Of a stretch of 10,163 bases of DNA, positions 4,945 through 10,163 are shown piece after piece. The DNA lies in the NCBI GenBank assembly GCA_016780945.1, contig JADHKY010000036.1, forward strand, positions 1 through 10,163, in the 5' to 3' direction. The notes beneath the pieces were generated by a model, which saw only the letters and a program-made list of their open reading frames with translations, was not told the origin of the DNA and ran no database searches. The first letter of the stretch is position 1. Every line of letters starts with the position of its first letter. This DNA is from Aquiluna sp. GTDB lineage: Bacteria; Actinomycetota; Actinomycetes; Actinomycetales; Microbacteriaceae. The translations under genes and the position numbers were made by a program.

Positions 4945-6048
4945 TTAAACGGGATTTATCCCGAGCTTCTTCCCACTTAGCCCTCTGGGTATTGCCGCTA
5001 TTTCGGTTGCAATATCCCAAATTGCTTTAGCAGCCGGGTCCTCTGGGTTCTCTGCCACAATCGGCCTGCCCTGATCGCTTGCCTCCCTGAGACTCTCGCT
5101 GATCGGGATCTGACCCAAGAGTTTTACTGGAGCGCCGGAAATATCGCTGAGTCTGGTTGCAACCGCCTCACCACCACCGCTTCCAAAGATGTGGTGGCGG
5201 TTCCCATCGATCTCGAGATAGCTCATGTTTTCAATCACACCGAGGATTCCCTGACCGGTTTGGAGACCAATTGCTCCCGAGCGTTCCGCGACAGTCGCAG
5301 CCGCAGCCTGCGGGGTCGTGATCACAATCGAGCTTGCTCCCGGCAGTAGCTGCCCAAGGCTGATTGCCACGTCGCCGGTGCCCGGCGGAAGGTCAACCAC
5401 TAGGAAATCTAGGTCGGACCAATAGACATCGGTCAAAAACTGCTCAACGGCACGGTGCAGCATCGGACCACGCCAGGCAACGGGCTTGTTGTCCTCAACG
5501 AAGAAACCAATTGAAATAACCCGGACGTCGTGGCTAATTGGCGGGAGCATTAGCTCATCGACTTTTGTGGGTCGGGACTCGATGCCCATGATGCCGGGTA
5601 TTGAGTAGCCAAAGATGTCCGCATCCAGTAGCCCCACGTTGTGCCCCTGCTTTGCAAGGGCAACGGCGAGGTTGGCTGTAATGGTGGACTTACCGACCCC
5701 ACCCTTGCCACTGCCCACAAACAGTACCTTCGTCAGTGAGCCCTCCACGGCAAAGGGGTTGTGCCTAATGGGTTTGTTACCCCGGAGCTGTGCCTTTAGG
5801 ACATCTCGTTCTTCGGCGCTCATCGTGGTCATGGTCACCTGAACGGCATCGTAGACACCTTGAAGTGCACTCGTTACATCCCGCTCGATTGCCTGGGCCG
5901 CAGGGCAACCCACGATGGTCAATTTGATAACCGCACTCACACTGTTGCCGGTCTCTTCGATGTCCCCGACCATGCCAAGCTCGGTAATAGGTCTGCGAAG
6001 CTCTGGGTCAATCACGGAGCTGAGTGCGGCAAGTGCCTTTTCGCTCAT
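4945..6048 (-). CDS. mrp: Iron-sulfur cluster carrier ATPase Mrp/ApbC
   Basis: The 367-residue protein has an N-terminal MIP18/DUF59 domain (about 1-90; DPELRRPITELGMV and VGCPAA with C48) and a MinD/ParA-type ATPase domain from about 105. The ATPase has the deviant Walker A GKGGVGKS (114-121), switch region LDADIFGYSIP (141-151) and DFLVVDLPPGTGD (214-226). Mrp proteins dimerise, bind a [4Fe-4S] cluster and pass it to apo-enzymes. The position after ENMSY (273-277), where many relatives have a CxxC cluster ligand, reads LEIDGNRHHIF with no cysteine. C48 is the only cysteine in the protein. From memory, mycobacterial Mrp also lacks this pair. The start ATG overlaps the DUF1003 stop by four bases (ATGA), indicating translational coupling. 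Confidence 0.93.
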   Translation of the reverse strand: MSEKALAALSSVIDPELRRPITELGMVGDIEETGNSVSAVIKLTIVGCPAAQAIERDVTSALQGVYDAVQVTMTTMSAEERDVLKAQLRGNKPIRHNPFAVEGSLTKVLFVGSGKGGVGKSTITANLAVALAKQGHNVGLLDADIFGYSIPGIMGIESRPTKVDELMLPPISHDVRVISIGFFVEDNKPVAWRGPMLHRAVEQFLTDVYWSDLDFLVVDLPPGTGDVAISLGQLLPGASSIVITTPQAAAATVAERSGAIGLQTGQGILGVIENMSYLEIDGNRHHIFGSGGGEAVATRLSDISGAPVKLLGQIPISESLREASDQGRPIVAENPEDPAAKAIWDIATEIAAIPRGLSGKKLGINPV

Positions 6049-6557
6049 TTGGCTTTCTTGGAGTTCTTTGGTTTGTTCAGTTCGACGAGCAGCTCTGCCA
6101 TCGCCTGCCTGACCTCGTCGCGGACGTGATCGCGGGTGGCGACCTCCTCGATGGCAAGTCTCAGCGCTGCCACTTCACGAGCTAGGTATTCGGTGTCAGC
6201 AAGGTTTTGCTCTGCTCGCTGGCGGTCCTGTTCGAACTTGACTCGGTCCCTGTCGTCCTGTCGGTTCTGGGCCAAAAGAATTAGCGGAGCGGCGTATGAA
6301 GCCTGAAGCGAGAGAATCAGGGTCAAAAGCGTGAAGTTCAGGGCTCTCGGATCAAACTGAGCGCCGGTGGGGGCGAGGGTGTTCCAGGTGAGCCAGAGCG
6401 CGACAAACACGGTCATCGCGATTAGGAATGCACCGGTTCCCATGGCCCTGGCAAAGCGCTCAGATACCCGCCCGACAGTTTCCTGGCTCAAATAGGGCAT
6501 CCGGAAGAGGCTGCGCCTGCCCAGAGGTCGCTCGAGCTGTGATTGGTTTCGTGCCAT
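6045..6557 (-). CDS. DUF1003 two-helix membrane protein
   Basis: The 170-residue protein has a basic N-terminus, two transmembrane helices (about 42-60 and 73-95), and a charged coiled-coil tail (about 100-160) ending in a lysine-rich stretch. The second helix and following loop carry the DUF1003 signature: FDPRALNFTLLTLILSLQ, then ASYAAPLILLAQNRQDDRDR. The function of the family is not established. The start overlaps the upstream stop by one base (TAATG) and is preceded by a perfect AGGAGG at seven bases, so the start is well supported and expression is tied to the MgtE_N/CBS gene. The ATGA overlap with mrp ties it forward as well. The same three-gene set occurs in mycobacteria (Rv1232c-Rv1231c near mrp, from memory), which suggests a lasting functional link. 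Confidence 0.9.
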   Translation of the reverse strand: MARNQSQLERPLGRRSLFRMPYLSQETVGRVSERFARAMGTGAFLIAMTVFVALWLTWNTLAPTGAQFDPRALNFTLLTLILSLQASYAAPLILLAQNRQDDRDRVKFEQDRQRAEQNLADTEYLAREVAALRLAIEEVATRDHVRDEVRQAMAELLVELNKPKNSKKAK

Positions 6558-7795
6558 TAGCTCTCCTCCTCACTGCGCCAGTCATCGGGAAGCAGGTGGT
6601 CTAGGACATCGTCCACTGTCACAGCACCAATGAGGTGCCGCTCGGTGTCAATAACCGGCAGCGCCACAAGGTCATAGGTTGCAAGGTCGCGGTGAATCTG
6701 CCCTATGGGAGTGTGGGCATCGATTGGCTCCTGCTCACTATCGAGCAGTGTCCCCAATCGCTCACTGGGTGGGTAGCGCAAGAGCTTCTGGAAGTGCACA
6801 ACACCCAAATATCTGCCGGCTGGAGTCTCATAGGGAGGCATGGTTACAAAAACCTGTGCCGCAAGGACCGGCTCGACCTCTCGCCTGCGGATTAGCGCCA
6901 GCGCCTCAGCGACGGTGGTATCAGCAGCACAGATAATTGGCTCTGGGGTCATAAGACCACCTGCGGTATAGGGCTCATACTTCAAAAGCTGCCTGATGTC
7001 CTCGGCCTCTTCATCATCCATCAGCTCTAGCAGAGCCTCCGCGCGCTCCGAGGTCAGGTTTGCCATAAGGTCAGCAGCATCGTCCGGCCCCATTAGATCC
7101 AGAACCTCTGCGGCTCTTTGGTCCTCTAGGTCGTTGATGATCTCTAGCTGCTCATCTTCAGGCAGTTCCTCGAGCAGATCCGCGAGCCTCTCATCGTCTA
7201 GCTCCTCGGCGAGCGCGAGCATGCGGTCCTCGGGGAGATCAAGAACTGCAGTTGCTAGGTCAGCAGGTCTGAGGTCGGCCACGGCACTTAGAAGCTGCTG
7301 CGCATCTTGGTCCTGCGGGTCCTCCCTGTTCTCGGCAACGTCCTGCCAGAGCACAAACTCGGTTGGGCCCTTGGCGAAGGGCAGTGCAGTTGACTTTGGC
7401 CTCCTAACAAAGAGCTCGGTTTGTATCCACTCGCCTCGCTTGTTTTTCTCAATAGCAAAGTCTTCTATCGTGGCGGTCTTCTTGTCTGCCAGCAGTGTGA
7501 CCTTTCGCCCGAGGATTTCTGCGATTGCCCTCACCTCCTGGCCGCGCTGAGAGAAGCGTCTGAGGTCAATGAGCCCATTTGTAATTACCTGGCCTGGGGC
7601 GATTGCGGTGACGCGGGTGATGGGAAGAAAGACTCTTCTCCGGCCTGAGATTTCGATGATAAAACCAGTGGCTCTTGGTGCGATGGTCTTGCGGTATGCC
7701 ATGAGGACATCAACAACCTTGCCAACCCGATCGCCCTGCGGATCGAATACTCCGCATCCTACGAGGCGAGCTACGAATACCCTTGTTGCGCTCAT
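6557..7795 (-). CDS. Soluble PRC-like / MgtE_N / CBS-pair protein (Rv1232c-like)
   Basis: The 412-residue protein has no transmembrane segment. Order of parts: an N-terminal region with two PRC-barrel-like halves (about 5-80, DPQGDRVGKVVDVLMA, and about 88-152), an acidic helical MgtE_N-type superhelix (about 165-275) with repeated L-E/D-E-L-P and L-M-x-P-D-D-A-A-D-L motifs, then a CBS pair (about 280-403; YTAGGLMTP opens the first CBS and VALPVIDTERHLIGAVTVDDVLDHL closes the second). In MgtE channels the MgtE_N-CBS unit senses cytosolic Mg2+ and gates the pore; here the pore is missing. A role in ion or nucleotide sensing is an inference. It heads the operon with DUF1003 and mrp. The ATG at 7795 has GAGG seven bases upstream. 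Confidence 0.88.
   Translation of the reverse strand: MSATRVFVARLVGCGVFDPQGDRVGKVVDVLMAYRKTIAPRATGFIIEISGRRRVFLPITRVTAIAPGQVITNGLIDLRRFSQRGQEVRAIAEILGRKVTLLADKKTATIEDFAIEKNKRGEWIQTELFVRRPKSTALPFAKGPTEFVLWQDVAENREDPQDQDAQQLLSAVADLRPADLATAVLDLPEDRMLALAEELDDERLADLLEELPEDEQLEIINDLEDQRAAEVLDLMGPDDAADLMANLTSERAEALLELMDDEEAEDIRQLLKYEPYTAGGLMTPEPIICAADTTVAEALALIRRREVEPVLAAQVFVTMPPYETPAGRYLGVVHFQKLLRYPPSERLGTLLDSEQEPIDAHTPIGQIHRDLATYDLVALPVIDTERHLIGAVTVDDVLDHLLPDDWRSEEES
6565..6570 (-). promoter_or_regulatory. Perfect Shine-Dalgarno AGGAGG for DUF1003 inside the upstream gene
   Basis: On the minus strand AGGAGG ends seven bases before the DUF1003 ATG. It is encoded within the Glu-rich SEEES tail of the MgtE_N/CBS protein, so the acidic tail and the ribosome site are the same bases. 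Confidence 0.85.
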
Positions 7796-7802
7796 AGAGA
7801 TA

Positions 7803-7806
7803 CCTC
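7803..7806 (-). promoter_or_regulatory. Ribosome site GAGG of the MgtE_N/CBS gene
   Basis: On the minus strand GCGAGG ends seven bases before the ATG at 7795, which supports this start. No convincing -10 element was found in the 47 bp to the divergent gene, so the operon promoter may lie within that gene's 5' coding end. Confidence 0.55.
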
Positions 7807-7842
7807 GCTCTCGCCGCTTGTGACTCGTGAAACAATTTGAAC

Positions 7843-8349
7843 ATGTCCGAAGCCAAGAACAACTCTAGAAGCAAACAGGTTGGGCCCACAGTTCCCAAGG
7901 GACACGTACTGGGCGAATTTACCAATTATCAAGGGGCAACCGCAATGGTTGACAGGCTTCTGCAGGGCGATTTCAAGGCGACAGATGTCTCGATTGTTGG
8001 TCATGACCCGGTACTCGTTGAGAGAATCCGGAGCCGCCTTGGCTACGGGCGAGTAGCCGCCTCGGGCGCCCTAACGGGTTTTTGGATCGGGCTCATTTTC
8101 GCCTTGCTCATTGGAGCCGGTGTGACTGTCATGCCAGACGGCGGCATCTCATATAACCCTCAGGAGTTTGCCGCGGTGCTGGTTATCAGCTCAGGCTTTG
8201 GCATGCTGTTCAACATCGTTCGCTTCAGCTTCACAAAAAACCGCAGGGCTTTTGTATCGTCTCAGCAGCCGGTGGCAACTCGCTACCAGGTGATTGTTCC
8301 TGAGGCTCAGGCTGGCCTCGCCCACAAAGCTCTAACCAGCAACAGCTAG
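7843..8349 (+). CDS. General-stress-protein-17M/YflT-like two-helix membrane protein
   Basis: The 168-residue protein has a hydrophilic N-terminus, a small alpha/beta segment (about 18-60; GHVLGEFTNYQGATAMVDRLL and VSIVGHDPVLVERI) typical of the general stress 17M/YflT domain, a hinge RLGYGRVAASGALTGF, and two transmembrane helices (about 77-95 and 107-127). A basic loop and a short beta strand (ATRYQVIVPE) follow the second helix. It resembles the conserved membrane protein encoded beside the MgtE-like gene in mycobacteria (Rv1234, from memory). The biochemical role is unknown. The ATG at 7843 is preferred over a TTG two codons upstream. No clear Shine-Dalgarno is seen; AACAAT at 7831-7836, six bases upstream, is only a weak -10 candidate. 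The stop lies inside the end of the convergent aminopeptidase gene. Confidence 0.8.
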   Translation: MSEAKNNSRSKQVGPTVPKGHVLGEFTNYQGATAMVDRLLQGDFKATDVSIVGHDPVLVERIRSRLGYGRVAASGALTGFWIGLIFALLIGAGVTVMPDGGISYNPQEFAAVLVISSGFGMLFNIVRFSFTKNRRAFVSSQQPVATRYQVIVPEAQAGLAHKALTSNS

Positions 8350-9729
8350 CTGGTTACTTGCGAACCAGCGCTCAACAGCATCTGGATTCCTAGGAAGTCC
8401 GGCACTTAGGTTTTCGCAGCCGTCCTGGGTTACAAGCACATTGTCCTCAATCCGCACGCCAATGCCGCGATATTCCTTTGGCACTGTCAGGTCGTTTTGG
8501 TGGAAGTAGAGCCCTGGCTCGATCGTGAAGACCATGCCAGGGGCCAGGATGCCGTCCTGGTAGTGCTCTCTGCGAGCCTGAGCACAATCGTGAACGTCGA
8601 TTCCTAGGTGGTGGCTGGTGCCGTGAACCATATACCTCCGGTGGTGCTGGTTTTCCTCCTTGAGTGCCTCCTCAGCGTTTACCGGAATTAGCCCAAGCTC
8701 GCTAACTCGTCTTGCGATCACGGCTATGGCGGCGTTGTGAACCTCGCGGAACTTGATACCTGGCTTCACCACAGCGAATGCTGCATCTGCGGCCTCCAGG
8801 ACCGTCTCGTAGACCCAGCGCTGCTCCTTGGAGAAGGTTCCCGTTACCGGGATTGTCCTGGTGATGTCTGCTGTGTAGAGAGAGTCCAGCTCAACACCTG
8901 CATCAACGAGAATCAGGTCACCGGCTTTGACATCTCCATCGTTTTTTGTCCAGTGCAGGATGCAGGCGTGTGGGCCGGAGGCCGCAATCGTTTCATAGCC
9001 GATGTCATAACCCTCCTGGCGGGCTCTGGAGAAAAAGGCAGTCTCAACGACTCTTTCGCCCCTGGCTTTGCGTGAGGCAATCGGAAGCGATGCGGCAACA
9101 TCTCCAAAGCCTGCGATCGTGGTTTCAACTGCCTTGCGCATCTGGCTGATCTCCCACTCGTCCTTGATAAACCTCATCTCAGAGAGCGTGGTTGCAAGCT
9201 TCTTGTTCTTCAGAGTCAGTGGCTTGGGAAGTTTCTCTAGGTGCTTTTCAAGTTTCTTGATGTCCTCAGTCTTGATTCCGAGCTGAGTTTCGACCTCAAC
9301 GAGAGTTGGTCTCGGGCCAACCCAGAACTCACCGATGGCGGGGTTAGCAAAGAACTCATCTGACTCCTTGCCCGCAGTTGGCAGCAGATAAAGCTTTTCT
9401 TTGACGCTCTTACCCCTGGCATCAATCAGCAATACGGCTCCGGGGACTGTGGCGCTGCCCCAGCCTGTGAGGTGAGTGAAGGCGCTGTCTGGGCGGTAGC
9501 GGTAATCAGTGTCATTAGCTCTAACCCTCGGAAGGCTCGCCTCAATCACGATCACCTTGCCAGGGAACTTCTTAGCTAGCTCTGCGCGGCGCTTGGCTGC
9601 GAAGTCTGCAACCGGCCACCTTTTGATTTCACCGCTTTCAATCTCGCCCCAGTTCGAGGCGATGTAGTCCATGAATTTCTTGCTGTGAGGAGTGCGAGAG
9701 CGGTTACTGGCGTTTTTCGATTTACCCAT
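8332..9729 (-). CDS. pepP: Xaa-Pro aminopeptidase (aminopeptidase P, M24B)
   Basis: The 465-residue enzyme removes an N-terminal residue that precedes proline. It has an AMP_N domain (about 40-175; FAAKRRAEL, DYRYRPDSAFTHLTGW) and a pita-bread M24 catalytic domain (about 185-450). The five metal ligands are visible: D276 in LVDAGVE, D288 in YTADITRT, H373 in HGTSHHLGIDVHD, E404 in TIEPGLYF and E428 in GVRIEDN. H369 and H380 match the usual catalytic histidines. There is no signal peptide, so it is cytosolic. The ATG at 9729 is chosen because a longer in-frame version starting at 9765 would run over the divergent PHP gene's start and adds a non-conserved Gln/Ser-rich stretch. The 3' end overlaps the stress-type gene by 18 bp. 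Confidence 0.93.
   Translation of the reverse strand: MGKSKNASNRSRTPHSKKFMDYIASNWGEIESGEIKRWPVADFAAKRRAELAKKFPGKVIVIEASLPRVRANDTDYRYRPDSAFTHLTGWGSATVPGAVLLIDARGKSVKEKLYLLPTAGKESDEFFANPAIGEFWVGPRPTLVEVETQLGIKTEDIKKLEKHLEKLPKPLTLKNKKLATTLSEMRFIKDEWEISQMRKAVETTIAGFGDVAASLPIASRKARGERVVETAFFSRARQEGYDIGYETIAASGPHACILHWTKNDGDVKAGDLILVDAGVELDSLYTADITRTIPVTGTFSKEQRWVYETVLEAADAAFAVVKPGIKFREVHNAAIAVIARRVSELGLIPVNAEEALKEENQHHRRYMVHGTSHHLGIDVHDCAQARREHYQDGILAPGMVFTIEPGLYFHQNDLTVPKEYRGIGVRIEDNVLVTQDGCENLSAGLPRNPDAVERWFASNQLAVAG
8333..8356. terminator. Perfect 8-bp inverted repeat across the overlapping 3' ends
   Basis: TAACCAGC (8333-8340) and GCTGGTTA (8349-8356) pair perfectly around an eight-base loop. 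The loop start also forms a competing ten-base palindrome CAGCTAGCTG (8343-8352). The hairpin spans the 18-bp convergent overlap and touches both stop codons (8332-8334 minus, 8347-8349 plus). It could act in both directions, although neither side has a strong T-tract. Confidence 0.5.
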
Positions 9730-9734
9730 GCGAC

Positions 9735-9740
9735 TATTCT
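9735..9740 (+). promoter_or_regulatory. Putative -10 element of the PHP gene (TATTCT), leaderless
   Basis: TATTCT is the same hexamer as the one found before dapD. It ends six bases before the GTG at 9747. The intervening GCTCCT carries no ribosome site on this strand, so a leaderless mRNA is likely. Confidence 0.5.
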
Positions 9741-9741
9741 G

Positions 9742-9746
9742 CTCCT
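9742..9746 (-). promoter_or_regulatory. Shine-Dalgarno AGGAG of pepP
   Basis: On the minus strand AGGAG lies 12 bases before the ATG at 9729, somewhat far but usable. It occupies the bases just before the PHP start codon on the other strand. Confidence 0.45.
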
Positions 9747-10163
9747 GTGATTGACCTTCATACACACTCGAACCGCTCTGATGGGTTGGATACTCCTACC
9801 GAGCTGGTTCAGAAGGCTGCTGCGTGCGGTATCAGCGTATTAGCAATCACCGATCACGACACCACCTCTGGCTGGGATGAGGCCATCTCAGCAGCTCGCC
9901 GTGAGGGAATTGGACTGGTGCCCGGCATTGAGGTCTCGACCCGCAGTGAGATTGGAAACGGCAGGAGAATCTCCGTCCATATCCTTGCCTATTTGCCAAA
10001 TCCTGAGCACCCAGAGCTTGTCTCGGAGCTGGCTAAGACAAGAGACTCGAGGGTAACCAGAGCTCGCAAGATGGTTGATTTACTCTCTGGAGACTATGAG
10101 ATTTCCTGGGCAGACATTGAGGCCCAGATTGAGCCGGGGGCAACTGTGGGGAGGCCGGCAATT
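9747..10163 (+). CDS. PHP-domain phosphoesterase, TrpH/RNase AM-like (partial, runs off right edge)
   Basis: The first 139 residues are visible. Metal-binding motifs appear in order: DLHTHSNRSDG (3-13), ITDHDTTSG (34-42) and GIEVS (about 59-63), followed by HILAYLP and, at the very end, GRPAI, where relatives usually read GRPH. This pattern fits the TrpH/YciV group of PHP phosphoesterases, which includes 3',5'-nucleotide phosphatases and the 5'-3' exoribonuclease RNase AM. The exact substrate cannot be told from the N-terminal part. The start is a GTG at 9747, chosen because DLHTHS must lie near the N-terminus and no in-frame ATG precedes it. A -10-like TATTCT sits six bases upstream. It is divergent from pepP with 17 bp between starts. 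Confidence 0.85.
   Translation, partial: MIDLHTHSNRSDGLDTPTELVQKAAACGISVLAITDHDTTSGWDEAISAARREGIGLVPGIEVSTRSEIGNGRRISVHILAYLPNPEHPELVSELAKTRDSRVTRARKMVDLLSGDYEISWADIEAQIEPGATVGRPAI
9757..9762 (-). promoter_or_regulatory. Possible -10 element of pepP (TATGAA) within the PHP coding start
   Basis: On the minus strand TATGAA would place initiation near 9750, giving a leader of about 20 nt that contains AGGAG. It overlaps codons 4-6 of the PHP gene (Leu-His-Thr). No -35 element was identified. Confidence 0.3.

Noticed and set aside
4950..4963. Perfect palindrome CGGGAT-TT... pairing with ATCCCG at the end of mrp.
   Set aside because: It is only a short stem inside the last mrp codons just before the dehydrogenase start. 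It could dampen or process the operon mRNA, but nothing else supports that.
6996..7550. Long plus-strand open frame, extremely serine-rich.
   Set aside because: It is the antisense of the Glu/Asp/Leu-rich MgtE_N region of the minus-strand gene; serine codons arise from complementing GAG/GAC codons. No ribosome site or domain is visible.
9730..9765. Twelve-residue N-terminal extension of pepP (start at 9765).
   Set aside because: It would overlap the start of the PHP gene and adds a Gln/Ser-rich stretch not expected in aminopeptidase P; the ATG at 9729 is preferred.
1..10163. Search by eye for tRNA genes, CRISPR repeats, insertion-sequence ends, riboswitches and prophage genes.
   Set aside because: Genes occupy almost every base and no gap exceeds about 70 bases; no such element was seen.

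Overview
The window looks like a compact chromosomal segment from an actinobacterium of moderate GC content. A small-genome freshwater member of the Microbacteriaceae (Rhodoluna/Aquiluna-like) is my best guess. This rests on actinobacterial-type DapD, DapE, TatB and GabD2-like proteins, the tiny DUF3117 protein found almost only in Actinobacteria, and very tight gene packing. The genus is an inference. All genes look like vertically inherited core genes. I see no insertion sequence, CRISPR array, tRNA, rRNA or prophage gene. No gap between genes exceeds about 70 bases, so there is no long empty stretch to describe.

Layout: (1) 1-137 (+), the last 44 codons of a gene resembling thiamine-monophosphate kinase, running convergently into dapD. 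(2) dapD (-) and dapE (+) are divergent with 30 bp between start codons; both act in the succinylase branch of lysine/meso-diaminopimelate synthesis. (3) A 57-residue DUF3117 gene (+) at 2235-2408 meets an O-methyltransferase-like gene (-) tail to tail. (4) That gene is divergent from tatB (+), which meets a succinate-semialdehyde dehydrogenase gene (-) tail to tail. (5) A minus-strand operon runs leftwards from 7795: a soluble PRC-like/MgtE_N/CBS protein, a two-helix DUF1003 membrane protein, the Mrp/ApbC iron-sulfur carrier, then the dehydrogenase. The first three genes overlap by 1 and 4 nt. (6) A small two-helix membrane protein of the general-stress-17M type (+) is divergent from that operon and overlaps the 3' end of an aminopeptidase P gene (-). 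(7) A PHP-family phosphoesterase gene (+) starts 17 bp from the aminopeptidase start and runs off the right edge.

Order and orientation recall the mycobacterial stretch from dapD to the MgtE-like/DUF1003/Mrp cluster (about Rv1201c-Rv1234 in M. tuberculosis, from memory), but strongly condensed. The sigE-rseA-htrA block that lies there between the methyltransferase and tatB is absent.

Two architectural themes stand out. First, dapD, dapE, tatB and the PHP gene have a TANNNT hexamer ending 6-7 nt before the start codon and no clear Shine-Dalgarno, which suggests leaderless mRNAs. Second, every convergent junction carries a repeat or hairpin on or next to the two stop codons. The best candidate for a poorly described system is the MgtE_N-CBS/DUF1003/Mrp operon with its divergent stress-type membrane protein.
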